Part shown: piece by piece, positions 18,556 through 26,324 of the stretch | How positions within the stretch are numbered: position 1 is the stretch's first letter | Layout of the letters: the number at the start of each line of letters is the position of its first letter | Assembly: GCF_018736045.1 (NCBI RefSeq) | Contig: NZ_CP076132.1 | Location: forward strand, 1,287,501 to 1,351,500 | DNA: 64,000 nt | DNA from: Flammeovirga yaeyamensis | Lineage (GTDB): Bacteria; Bacteroidota; Bacteroidia; Cytophagales; Flammeovirgaceae | Direction: 5' to 3' | Notes under the pieces: model-generated | Told to the model about the DNA's origin: nothing | What the model saw: only the letters and a program-made list of their open reading frames with translations | Database searches by the model: none | Translations under genes and position numbers: made by a program

Positions 18556-19109
18556 TCATCCCAAAACATCGACCTCCAACAGATTATTTTTTATACCATG
18601 ATAGTTAGAAGCACTAGAATATAAGTAGTCTTTCGTATCTTGAACAATTCGTGCTTTGATAGGATTGTTATAAGTATAATCTAAACATTATTGTTGTTTT
18701 ACAGATGTATCCAAAAGAATAGGGTTATTGTGCTGTATCCAAAATTGATACATTTTATTCCTGGAATTTTTCTGACCAGCTCTTTGAAACATCCAGAGCA
18801 TCAATTCTTTTCTACTTTCAACTACATTGTTCTGAATATTTTTATAATAGATTTAAAAGTGTACTTTTTGAAGTCTCTAAGAATGTCTGAGATGTTTATA
18901 TGTAATCCTTTTGAAATAATAAGATGAATATGATTACTCATTATCACATATGCATGAATAATTAGTTCTTTTTCCTTTTGGCAATATTTTAGACTTAAAG
19001 GACGATATTATGGTATTCTTCTTTTTGTAAAAAAGTCTATCCAATATTCCACAGAAATAGTAACAAAATAAAATACCTCTTTATCTTAGAAGATATGTTT
19101 TCTTGCCAT
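18556..19109 (-). pseudogene. Decayed RAYT transposase (Y1 family)
   Basis: Read on the minus strand from the ATG at 19109, this 554-nt stretch lines up along its whole length with the intact 552-nt RAYT gene at 40117. It begins MARKHIF, and codon 8, TAC (Tyr) in the intact gene, is TAA here (19086-19088). The HUH core HAYVIMSNHIHLI is preserved, as are SDILRDFKK, KARIVQDTKDYLYSSASNY and the ending E(V)DVLG. Further stops and frameshifts occur in the middle and after the FWIQHNNP segment. It is clearly a dead copy of the same family, with a REP-like hairpin retained past its 3' end. Confidence 0.9.
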
Positions 19110-19223
19110 GTTGAATCGTTTTAATTAGTTTTTATTTTTGAATTTAGTGATAAGGGAGTTGGTAATGAAATGTTTTTTGGTTTTAAGTCATATCCTTAAA
19201 TTAGTGTGGAGAGATATGATAAA

Positions 19224-19269
19224 TTTTAGTTAAATATTATATTTGATTAATTATAATATTTAACTAAAA
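19224..19269 (+). promoter_or_regulatory. 18-bp palindrome overlapping a TAnnTTTG promoter
   Basis: The arm TTTTAGTTAAATATTATA (19224-19241) is repeated perfectly inverted at 19252-19269, with a 10-nt spacer. Inside it, TATATTTG (19238-19245) is an exact match to the Bacteroidota -7 box TAnnTTTG, 35 nt before the start codon of the next gene. A dimeric repressor, or the hairpin at the 5' end of the mRNA, could act here. Confidence 0.65.
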
Positions 19270-19279
19270 AGTAGAATTA

Positions 19280-19867
19280 ATGGAAAAGGAGCAAACTGAA
19301 GAAGATTTAAGAATGGCAAGGGAATTTGATAGTTTAAGACATGATTTTTGGAGGCTATCTCAAAGGTCAGATAAAATTAAAAAGACTGCTATGTTTAATA
19401 GTCTTCTCAATAAAGTTTTTCTCATATTATATAAATCGTATGCATTGGTATTTGGGGCAAGTTCGAGTGGATTATTTTACTTTTTGAAAGAGAATAAAGA
19501 TGAAGACTCTTCTATCATTAATTTATTAAATAATAATCTTGGTCTACTTAGTCTTTTAGGTTTATTAGTTGGGGTATTTGAGCTGATGGATAAGTATCTT
19601 AAATTTGAAAAAACTACTAATTATTGGAGTGAAATAGTACCTGACTTTCAGAAGTTAAAAGAAGAAACTTTAGATATTTATGACAAGATAAATCTTAGGA
19701 TGATCTCCGATGATTTAAGCAATGATAAAGAAAGTTACAAAAAGCTTAAATCAAAGTACGATAAATTGATAAATGACAAAAAGATATCAACTGGTATTGT
19801 AGGATTTGTAGCTGAAATAATATCAGATATTCAATATAAAAATCACACAAACAATCATTCAAAATAA
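19280..19867 (+). CDS. Two-TM protein, possibly SLATT-like
   Basis: A 195-residue protein with a charged N-terminus (1-40), two hydrophobic helices (about 45-68 and 85-105), a short polar loop, and a long charged alpha-helical C-terminus with YWSEIVPDFQKLKEE. This N-helix/2TM/C-helix plan resembles SLATT proteins, the two-TM effectors known from nucleotide-signalling defence systems, but no diagnostic motif can be confirmed by eye. It is followed 2 nt later by another small gene, so the two are surely co-expressed. The ATG at 19280 lies 10 nt past the palindrome. Low GC and flanking mobile remnants suggest an acquired cassette. Confidence 0.6.
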   Translation: MEKEQTEEDLRMAREFDSLRHDFWRLSQRSDKIKKTAMFNSLLNKVFLILYKSYALVFGASSSGLFYFLKENKDEDSSIINLLNNNLGLLSLLGLLVGVFELMDKYLKFEKTTNYWSEIVPDFQKLKEETLDIYDKINLRMISDDLSNDKESYKKLKSKYDKLINDKKISTGIVGFVAEIISDIQYKNHTNNHSK

Positions 19868-19869
19868 TA

Positions 19870-20361
19870 ATGAAACTTATAGTATATTCACCATTAAAAG
19901 CTGGTTTAAGAATTGAAGTAATAAAGAATAGAAAGGAGAAATATAATTTTACATTAAAAATAGATGTAATGTCTTCCTCTCAATTAGCTCAATATAGTAG
20001 AAATAGACCAAGAACAATTAGAAGTTTGAGAGGTGGTAGAGCTAACAAAGGTTTACCACGACGTTATAAAATTGGTAAAACAAGTATTGTAACAGCCAAT
20101 GATTTAAATAGTATCATATACCAAATACAGGAAGTTATTAGGTATCAATTTTATGCGAAATTTGAGAATGAAGACTATTTAAGAAATGACTTAGAAAAAG
20201 CTCTTAGTAGATATCTTGAAAGTGGAAATATAACACGAAATACATTTAAATATTATAGTATTAAAGCTTTAGTACCTTTACCTGAAGCTCCAAGAAAGCC
20301 TTTGAGAGTAAGACCTAAACCAACTCCAAATAATGAAGAACCACCAACCGAAGAAGCATAA
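19870..20361 (+). CDS. Unrecognised basic protein, partner of the two-TM gene
   Basis: A 163-residue protein that I do not recognise. The N-terminus looks beta-rich (VYSPLKAGLRIEVIKNR). A very basic stretch follows (about 43-68, with RPRTIRSLRGGR and PRRYK), then a helical middle, and a proline-rich acidic tail (about 140-163, PKPTPNNEEPPTEE). It has no signal peptide or TM segment. Its start is 2 nt after the stop of the two-TM gene, which implies translational coupling and a joint function. The basic patch may bind nucleic acid or lipid head groups, but this is a guess. Confidence 0.6.
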   Translation: MKLIVYSPLKAGLRIEVIKNRKEKYNFTLKIDVMSSSQLAQYSRNRPRTIRSLRGGRANKGLPRRYKIGKTSIVTANDLNSIIYQIQEVIRYQFYAKFENEDYLRNDLEKALSRYLESGNITRNTFKYYSIKALVPLPEAPRKPLRVRPKPTPNNEEPPTEEA

Positions 20362-20577
20362 AAAACATTTGTTAATAAATATATTATCATCACCTAAAAC
20401 AAAACCTTCTATGTGTGTGATTAATTAGGTTAGTACTATCATTGAAAGATTACCGTTTTGTAGAGCCATAACGCTTTGTGGTTCACGTACCATTAGAAAT
20501 TCCAAAGTTCTTAGTAACGACCTAAATCAAATATCTATGGGTTAAGCTTTCGACCTTGTCAAAAGACTTTATATAGC
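20362..20577. other. Intergenic region without recognisable gene
   Basis: AT-rich and non-coding. A short stretch AAGTTCTTAGTAACGACC near 20500 is like the right-hand REP of the miniature elements to the right, so part of this may be decayed element. Confidence 0.3.
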
Positions 20578-20625
20578 TAAAAAAAGAGGTCATTCAGAGA
20601 TTTTTTCACTCTAAATGACCTTCTT
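20578..20625 (-). terminator. Terminator of the DUF4469 remnant (minus strand)
   Basis: On the minus strand AAGGTCATT ... AATGACCTC forms a stem followed by a T run. It lies 19 nt past the stop of the DUF4469 fragment, so the former gene's terminator is still present. Confidence 0.75.
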
Positions 20626-20643
20626 TGGTATTTTTATTAACGA

Positions 20644-21012
20644 TTAAAACATTTTCAAATGTTCTTTTATAGGTGATTTTATCAGTTTATTCAAACTCAC
20701 CAACTCCAGCTCATAATTCCCTTTCGGAAGAGTAGGAACCATAAAGATCACCGCTTTATTTTCATTACTGATTAGCTGTGATACTTTCGTTTTGGATTGA
20801 TCCTCAAGATTCACAAAGAATAAACCTACTTCCTCTTGATGTGCCTCATCTCCTTCAATTTTGATGCGATCTCCAAAAAGGGTGACGGCATTGTTTGGTG
20901 TGATTTCATTATTCACGTCTCCCGTCAAGCTATCGGTCACTCTTAATAATACAGGGCCGGTTTGTGCTTGTCCTAATACCGTTACTTTGGTTTTAACAAT
21001 AATATCTTTTTG
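20644..21012 (-). pseudogene. 3' fragment of a DUF4469 protein gene
   Basis: The reading frame encodes the C-terminal IG-like domain of DUF4469 proteins, which in Bacteroidota usually follow a HU-like DNA-binding N-terminal domain. Recognisable phrases are LRVTDSLTGDVNNEITPNNA, LFGDRIKIEGD, VGLFFVN and PTLPKGNYELELVS. The frame is open upstream of the GTG at 20940 (through KTKVTVLGQAQTGPVLL) and then runs into a stop exactly within the REP element starting at 21008. The N-terminal half is not found on the other side. A miniature element insertion or deletion has therefore truncated this gene. Confidence 0.75.
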
Positions 21013-21135
21013 TAGTGTTAAGCGAATGCATCACTACGAACTATACTTGACTTATTACAATTGTTATTTTGGTTATAAGTCGAAGACTTATACGGTGGGA
21101 AAGTTCTTAGTGACGCCTGTCGGCTTAACACTAAT
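21008..21135. mobile_element. Miniature REP element, copy 1
   Basis: Left REP (TTTGTAGTGTTAAGC ... ACTACGAAC, 21008-21041), an inner palindrome ATAAGTCGAAGACTTAT (about 21074-21090), and right REP (AAGTTCTTAGTGACGCC ... CGGCTTAACACTAA, to 21133). The layout is the same as that of the intact RAYT element near 40 kb but without the transposase. It is nearly identical to the copy at 21498. Confidence 0.75.
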
Positions 21136-21147
21136 CACAGAGATGAT

Positions 21148-21248
21148 ATGTACATAAAAGGGCGTTTTTTGTATATGACAATGATTATGTGTACATAACA
21201 TGTACATGAAAATAACCTTATGTACATATTTTGTTGTTTTATGTACAT
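21148..21248. promoter_or_regulatory. Five clustered ATGTACAT palindromes
   Basis: ATGTACAT occurs at 21148, 21200, 21220 and 21241, and GTGTACAT at 21189. The flanks are often TTATGTACATA. Such clustering of a palindromic octamer suggests an operator array, possibly that of the lost Fic gene whose C-terminus follows at once. Confidence 0.4.
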
Positions 21249-21260
21249 ATAGAGTTTGAT

Positions 21261-21455
21261 ATGTTCATGATAGAAACATTATTCAATCAACCTTATTCGA
21301 AAATTGAAAATGTAACAACTAGTTTGAAAATCGATAGAAGAACCGCTACGAAATATTTAAACGAGTTAGTCAAGATCAATATTTTAGAAGTGCAGAAGGT
21401 AGGGAAAATAAATTTATACATTAATAGAAGGCTGTTTGAGCTACTAAAAAGTTAG
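21261..21455 (+). pseudogene. C-terminal winged-helix remnant of a Fic family protein
   Basis: About 65 codons encode MFMIETLFNQPYSKIENV, then TSLKIDRRTATKYLNELVKI, then VGKINLYINRRLFELL. This is the typical C-terminal winged-helix domain of Bacteroidota Fic/DOC AMP-transferases (LF..PYt.i..v ... vsr.TA.kYL.eL...GiL...k.Gr..LYiN..Lf.LL). The catalytic HPFxxGNGR domain is absent upstream. A short-ORF reading from a TTG at 21231 is possible. It is more likely a remnant between two miniature elements than a stand-alone gene. Confidence 0.7.
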
Positions 21456-21497
21456 ATTCAAAGTTTTACTACTATAGATAAGAAATAAAATCTTTTA

Positions 21498-21645
21498 CTG
21501 TTTGTAGTGTTAAGCGAATGCATTACTACGAACTATATTATTGTTTAAGTCTGTGACTTATTACGATTGTTATTTTGGATATAAGTCGCAGACTTATACG
21601 ATGGTTAAGTTCTTAGTGACTCCTGTCGGCTGAACACTAATAACA
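21498..21645. mobile_element. Miniature REP element, copy 2
   Basis: Starts CTGTTTGTAGTGTTAAGCG and ends CGGCTGAACACTAATAACAG. Internally it has two palindromes, AAGTCTGTGACTT and ATAAGTCGCAGACTTAT, joined by ATTGTTATTTTGGATATA. It matches the copy at 21008, with about 20 nt more between the left REP and the centre. It ends just before the toxin gene's stop. Confidence 0.75.
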
Positions 21646-21653
21646 GGGGGCAC

Positions 21654-22145
21654 CTAACCAAAAGCATCAATAGCGGTTTTCATCGCCAAAAACATTCTTC
21701 CCGAATCTAATACTATAAAACCGTAATGTTTATAAAATGAGACTGCTTTTTTATCTATAGGATCCACGATAATTGCTGAAGAAGCGATAACGTTAGAAGC
21801 CATAATACATGTTTTTATCGCATGTGCCAATAATGCACCTCCAACTCCTTTACCTTGGTATTTGGAATTAACGGCTAACCTTCCAATTAAAGTAACATTT
21901 AGATTTTTGTATTTCGCCTTAAAATGTTCAGGAACATCAGAGGCAGAAATACCGTCATTAGATAAAGTGTAATAGCCTTTTATTTCGTTTGCTTGTTCAT
22001 CGTATGAAACATAAACAACAGCCAAGCGATCTTTCTGATCTTGATTAGCCGTTTCTTTGAGGTATTTATTTAATGATTCGTTGGTACAGTCAAAACGCTT
22101 TCTTTCTTTACCATGTTTAGTTTTACTTAGTTTTTCTACACTCAT
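21654..22145 (-). CDS. GNAT acetyltransferase toxin (TacT-like)
   Basis: A 163-residue GNAT N-acetyltransferase. The acetyl-CoA loop is in LAVNSKYQGKGVGGALL (Q/R-x-x-G-x-G/A), preceded by IGR as in TacT/AtaT toxins, which acetylate the amino acid on charged tRNA and block translation. The C-terminal YKHYGFIVLDSGRMFLAMK is also family-typical. The gene overlaps the 3' end of the upstream DUF1778-like gene by 4 nt (ATGA), the standard antitoxin-toxin order. The toxin role is inferred from this pairing; substrate is unknown. Confidence 0.85.
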   Translation of the reverse strand: MSVEKLSKTKHGKERKRFDCTNESLNKYLKETANQDQKDRLAVVYVSYDEQANEIKGYYTLSNDGISASDVPEHFKAKYKNLNVTLIGRLAVNSKYQGKGVGGALLAHAIKTCIMASNVIASSAIIVDPIDKKAVSFYKHYGFIVLDSGRMFLAMKTAIDAFG

Positions 22146-22414
22146 AATAAAGTATCGATGTTCTGTACTGCCTTCTTTAATGCCTCATTTGATTCTGGAG
22201 GATTTTCTAAGGTTTTAAAAAATAATTCTTTATCTCTTTCTGTTTGAAGAATTTGCTCATGTGCCTCAATTATTTCATCAGATTTCTCATCCATAACAGA
22301 AATAATAAAATTATTTAAAGTACTAAACCCTTTAATTTTAGCAGCCTTTTGATATCGTTCTTTTTTTTCGGCAGGAAGTTGCGTTTCCATTCGAGCTTTT
22401 TTAGTCGTATTCAT
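22142..22414 (-). CDS. DUF1778 (TacA-like) antitoxin
   Basis: A 90-residue protein beginning MNTTKKARMETQLPAEKKER, then a helix with AAKIKGFSTLNNFIISVMDEKS. This is a ribbon-helix-helix DNA-binding fold as in DUF1778/TacA antitoxins. The C-terminal tail (LFFKTLENPPESNEALKKA) would wrap and neutralise the GNAT toxin, as in the known family. It is the first gene of the pair, and an 11-bp direct repeat lies directly upstream, as expected for autoregulation. Confidence 0.85.
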   Translation of the reverse strand: MNTTKKARMETQLPAEKKERYQKAAKIKGFSTLNNFIISVMDEKSDEIIEAHEQILQTERDKELFFKTLENPPESNEALKKAVQNIDTLL

Positions 22415-22422
22415 AATGTAAA

Positions 22423-22444
22423 ATTACGGAAATATTACGGAAAT
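22423..22444 (-). promoter_or_regulatory. Tandem 11-bp repeat, likely antitoxin operator
   Basis: ATTACGGAAAT occurs twice head to tail (22423-22433 and 22434-22444), starting 9 nt before the antitoxin start codon. RHH antitoxins bind such short tandem sites, with one dimer per half. Confidence 0.6.
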
Positions 22445-22823
22445 AACGAATTTAAGACACTAATATGATTTAATATTTAAGTATTCAAATGGCATAATAT
22501 CAGTGTTTTATATGTTCGTATTTCAAAAATAGGTCTACTTGATTGTTTTCATTAGTCATCGTTAAAGTCAGGTTTTATTAAAAAAATATTTATGTGATGT
22601 TGAATGAATCATTGAGAGTGTGATGATACTTTTACCTTTTAGGAATTTTTTGTTTATGATCTAAAGAGTCATTAGCTTTAGGTAGTATCGTTATCGCAGC
22701 TTGCAATGAGTGTTAGTATTCAAATCGGGTGTAATATTAAAGGGTAATTCTTTAATAATCAAGGTTTTTTTGACAGAGGTAGTAGTGCGTGGTGTTAAGA
22801 ACGGAGTATGTTTTTTTACTGTT
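22445..22823. other. Intergenic region without recognisable gene
   Basis: About 380 nt of AT-rich sequence with no open frame worth calling. AGTGCGTGGTGTTAAGAACG near 22785 faintly resembles the REP left end and may be a decayed copy. Confidence 0.3.
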
Positions 22824-22868
22824 GGATCTACTCTATTTAACTTACTGTACAGTTAAATAGAGCAGGTC
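22824..22868. repeat. Palindromic element, family B, copy 1
   Basis: CTCTATTTAACT and AGTTAAATAGAG form a perfect 12-bp inverted repeat around TACTGTAC, extended imperfectly by GGATCTA and CAGGTCA. A closely related element with the same core and spacer length is at 38215. It lies about 40 nt past the stop of the LRR lipoprotein gene. Confidence 0.65.
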
Positions 22869-22905
22869 AATCACTTAGTTATAAATTCTTTAAACCTTTT
22901 TTATT

Positions 22906-24234
22906 TTAATTTTTATAAGGATCATTTTTTTCATCATAAGTGAATTCATTCCAAGGTGCATAACTTTTTAACTTATCGAATAGGTCTTTAGGTATAACAC
23001 CAGAGAAGTTATTGTTTTCAATTTTAAAACTCCAAAATTCTTCAAAATTCAATAAGTAAGAAGGAATTTCTCCTTCTAATTGATTGTCATTTAGCAGTAA
23101 ATTATTTAAGGTTAATAAATTACTCCATTCATTTGGAATAACTCCTGAAAATTGATTGTAACTCAGTTTTAATGTAATCAATTTAGATAGCTGTGAAAAA
23201 GAAGTAGGCAATGTTCCTTCCATTCTATTATTACTTAAATCCAAGATTTCTAGACTATCTAAATTTCCAATCAAGGATATATTTTCTTGAGTAATTTCAT
23301 TGTCATTTAAATACAAGAATTTAAGATCTTTCAAATGACTAATAGAAGAAGGAATATTACCTTTTAAACCCTTACCAGATAAATTTAAAGAAATTAATTT
23401 TCCATTATTATCAACTTTAAGATTTCTCCATTCTCTTACTGGTTTATCACTATTAAAATCATGATCTTCATTCCAATTTGGTCCATCCATTTCATTGTAA
23501 ATAGCTAATAACGCTTGCTTAACTTCAGTACTAACATCAGGTCTTGTATAACCATCTCTTTTGAAGATAAAATAATGAGCCAGAGTTTTATTGTTACTTA
23601 AAGCTCTTAATTCTAATTCATTTTCATTCAATAAAGTTATCTCGTAACTCAAATTTAAGTCTCTATGATATATTGGAAAAGCACCATTCTTAAAATCAAG
23701 AAATACTTTATCATCTTCTTTATAAAGATCCCATTTCCACTGGTTTGTATTGGGAAAATCAATTTCATAAGTAATATGGTTATTTTCATCAATTAATAAC
23801 TTTCCCCCTAAACTATCATAATAGCTTCTATTCTTTTGGTCACTATCATCAAAAACCAATGTTGATTGATTGTTTATCAAACTAAATAAGCTATCTTCTA
23901 TAGAAAAACTCATTTGATCATCATAAACTCCTCTTCCTTCAAATTCATCAATTTCACATACCCACCAAGTAGGTTCGTAAGATTCTCCAGGGCCAATTGC
24001 AATATGCCCTCTGTTACCTTTATCAAGTAACCACATTTTATTATCAGACCCTACTAAATAGTCGAAATAAGGTTTCTTCCAGCTTTCTATTGTTGGTTCT
24101 TCCGTTTCTTTTTCAGTTTCTTCTTCTGTTGGTTTTTCAGTTGGTTTTTCAGTTGTATCAATAGGTTCAACTTCATTCTTAGTACAAGATATTGTGATAA
24201 TAAATAGTACTAGTAGATAAATTGTTTTTTTCAT
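22906..24234 (-). CDS. Leucine-rich repeat lipoprotein
   Basis: A 442-residue lipoprotein. The leader MKKTIYLLVLFIITISC ends in a lipobox Cys17, followed by an acidic Thr/Glu/Pro linker (about 25-50). The middle (about 50-240) is beta-rich and unrecognised. The C-terminal part (about 245-430) has plant-type leucine-rich repeats starting with a cap-like segment AIYNEMDGPNWNEDHDF, then repeats such as LNLSGKGLKGNIPSSIS and LKLSYNQFSGVIPNEW. Such LRR domains bind proteins or glycans. It is likely anchored to the outer membrane or cell surface. It is monocistronic. Confidence 0.8.
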   Translation of the reverse strand: MKKTIYLLVLFIITISCTKNEVEPIDTTEKPTEKPTEEETEKETEEPTIESWKKPYFDYLVGSDNKMWLLDKGNRGHIAIGPGESYEPTWWVCEIDEFEGRGVYDDQMSFSIEDSLFSLINNQSTLVFDDSDQKNRSYYDSLGGKLLIDENNHITYEIDFPNTNQWKWDLYKEDDKVFLDFKNGAFPIYHRDLNLSYEITLLNENELELRALSNNKTLAHYFIFKRDGYTRPDVSTEVKQALLAIYNEMDGPNWNEDHDFNSDKPVREWRNLKVDNNGKLISLNLSGKGLKGNIPSSISHLKDLKFLYLNDNEITQENISLIGNLDSLEILDLSNNRMEGTLPTSFSQLSKLITLKLSYNQFSGVIPNEWSNLLTLNNLLLNDNQLEGEIPSYLLNFEEFWSFKIENNNFSGVIPKDLFDKLKSYAPWNEFTYDEKNDPYKN

Positions 24235-24474
24235 TTCACTAATAGATTGTTTGTTTACTTTATTAAGGTAAAAGTACTTTATTCATTTGAAGTTTAAAAT
24301 TCACTCATAAAAAACTAGTTCTTCTTGATATCTATTGGCTGAATACCAAGAAAATTTTCTCCTCCAAAAACTTTTGTAAGCATGTACAAGTTAGTAATCT
24401 GAAGAGAAAATATCTACAATAATGTTTATCAAATACAATCTAATAACGCCCTGTTAGATTAAATCCAATATAAA

Positions 24475-24876
24475 ATGTACAACAGTTTAAAAATCTATCA
24501 AAAGACACGTTTAAAAGTAGCCTTTAGATGGCTTTTAATTCTATTCTATCTTGTAGCAGGTATCAATCATTTTATACATCCACAATTTTATATTCCTCTG
24601 ATCCCTCCTTATTTTCCTTATCCCGATCTCATCAATTTGATAAGTGGTGCTGTTGAAATTTTATTGGCATTGGGAGTACTTTTTTCAAGTACCAGAAAAA
24701 GGGCTGTACAAGGTATTATTCTGATGTTAATCGCTTTTATACCTTCTCATGTCTATTTTATTGAAATTGGGGCATGTGTGGGCCTGCAAAGTTTATGCAC
24801 TCCTATTTGGGTCGCTTGGGTGAGATTGTTACTTATTCATCCTTTGCTTATTGTTTGGGCTTGGTCAGTAAGATAG
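24475..24876 (+). CDS. DoxX-like small integral membrane protein
   Basis: A 133-residue protein with four predicted TM helices (about 18-36, 47-69, 76-98 and 112-131). The phrases YLVAGINHFIHPQFYIPLIP and ISGAVEILLALGVL are typical of the DoxX/DoxD-like superfamily of small quinone-pathway-associated or redox membrane proteins, many of unknown function. ATG at 24475 is preceded by an AT-rich leader. It converges with the next gene on a shared terminator. Confidence 0.75.
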   Translation: MYNSLKIYQKTRLKVAFRWLLILFYLVAGINHFIHPQFYIPLIPPYFPYPDLINLISGAVEILLALGVLFSSTRKRAVQGIILMLIAFIPSHVYFIEIGACVGLQSLCTPIWVAWVRLLLIHPLLIVWAWSVR

Positions 24877-24903
24877 GTTTTCAAATTTAGATTCGATATA
24901 ACA

Positions 24904-24945
24904 AAAAAACCGGGGTTTAATTCTGAAAATTAAACCCCAGTTTTA
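24904..24945. terminator. Bidirectional terminator
   Basis: The arms AAAACCGGGGTTTAATT and AATTAAACCCCAGTTTT enclose a short loop between convergent genes, with A and T runs on the two sides. Confidence 0.9.
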
Positions 24946-24956
24946 GTGATATTCAA

Positions 24957-26189
24957 TTAAAATGGTATATGGGTTGACATTGGATTATAGAATGTAACGC
25001 CGTAAGAGAAATAAATATCTTCTAAAAACTCAGGTCTACCACCGTGTATTACACCTTCAGTATCTGTAAAATTATTGTTGTGAAAATCCATTGTACCTAA
25101 AAAAACATTATTGGTATCGTAAACGTTAAATTTAACTTCACTATTTCGTACATATTGATCTTCTATAGTTCTTTTTAATATTAATGATAGTTGACCTTCA
25201 TTATCATGATCTTTTTTGTAGATGAGGTGTTCTTTATTATATAACATTAAATGAGCAGTATCTAAAGCAAAATAAGTATCAACATAATAGGTGTCTTGAT
25301 TATTTCTGCTCTTTAAAACCTTTTTATTCATTCCATAATATACATCATAGTAGCCTTTTTCAGATGAATTTTCATCATAATTAATATTTACGACAAAGTG
25401 ATCTTCAAAGTACTCAAATCTTTTAATGTAGTCATTAGTATAATAGTTATTTGATGCACATTTTATCGTACTAAACCTTTGTTGATCATCGTAGGTATAT
25501 TCATATCGATAGCCATAACTTCCAGGGATTTCTACAATTGCCACTCTATTTTGTTCATCGTAAGCCACGTGTCCATCATAAGGAATAGGATAGTTGTTCT
25601 CAAATCGATCTATTCCTAATCCGTTTTCAGTGCCGTGTTGATTGTAAAATATTAAATTGTAATCCCCTTCACTATATGATTCATGTAAAATGCGATTAAA
25701 TGGACTTAGAAGGTTATTTTTTACAGATCTAATTAGACCAGTTGAAGAATTGATATATGTAATTAAATGTGGGGAATTGGTCATTTCATAATCTAATTCT
25801 ACTTGATAATCTGTATCGTTAAAAGTAACATTCGTAGTGATTACAGAATCATATTCATCTGTAATATGTTTGAATGTAATAATGTCTTCACCAAATTTTC
25901 CTAGTTGTGGAATCGAAGCAGTAGTTTTAAGTAATGTATTTCCATCTAATTCTGATGTCATAACGTAATTACCGCCATAACACCCTCTCATGATTCTGTC
26001 GAAGGTGTAGATAAAATCATCAGTTCTGAATAAAGGTCGTTGTGGATGTGGTTGTGGTTCTTTTTCTTCAACTTCAGTAGTTGTATCATCATCAGGTACA
26101 ATTTCTGGAGTGACTTTTTCTTCTGTACAACTACTAAGTACAGCAACGAAATAAAGGATGAAGAATAGTTTGTTGAAAGAGATTTTCAT
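24957..26189 (-). CDS. Lipoprotein with YD-like beta repeats
   Basis: About 410 residues from the Met that begins MKISFNKLFFILYFVAVLSSC; the frame is open further upstream to a TTG, but the lipobox leader fixes this start. After the Cys comes an acidic linker rich in Thr, Glu and Pro. The body has repeated short beta motifs (VAYDEQNRVAIV, YRYEYTYDDQQRFSTI, RFEYFEDHFVVN) like the YD-repeat-like lipoproteins common in Bacteroidota. It should be anchored in the outer membrane. Function is unknown. Related genes lie at 26780, 32909 and 41872. Confidence 0.75.
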   Translation of the reverse strand: MKISFNKLFFILYFVAVLSSCTEEKVTPEIVPDDDTTTEVEEKEPQPHPQRPLFRTDDFIYTFDRIMRGCYGGNYVMTSELDGNTLLKTTASIPQLGKFGEDIITFKHITDEYDSVITTNVTFNDTDYQVELDYEMTNSPHLITYINSSTGLIRSVKNNLLSPFNRILHESYSEGDYNLIFYNQHGTENGLGIDRFENNYPIPYDGHVAYDEQNRVAIVEIPGSYGYRYEYTYDDQQRFSTIKCASNNYYTNDYIKRFEYFEDHFVVNINYDENSSEKGYYDVYYGMNKKVLKSRNNQDTYYVDTYFALDTAHLMLYNKEHLIYKKDHDNEGQLSLILKRTIEDQYVRNSEVKFNVYDTNNVFLGTMDFHNNNFTDTEGVIHGGRPEFLEDIYFSYGVTFYNPMSTHIPF

Positions 26190-26324
26190 TAGTAAAAAAA
26201 GTTTATGAATTTTTGTATAGTTAAATAGATTGGTCTTGAAAGACAATCAAAAAAAGTTTTTCAGAACTTATAGATAAGTATATTCTTAGTTTACCTATTA
26301 GTGAACACGAAAAAGCCCCTGAAA

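Noticed and set aside
18691-18927. 78-codon plus-strand ORF
   Set aside because: It lies antisense to the decayed RAYT copy, whose homology to the intact gene explains the sequence.
20861-21157. 98-codon plus-strand ORF
   Set aside because: It is antisense to the DUF4469 fragment and runs through the miniature REP element; no family features.
21261-21455. Stand-alone transcription factor
   Set aside because: The sequence matches only the C-terminal winged helix of Fic proteins and lacks its own start context, so a remnant is more likely.
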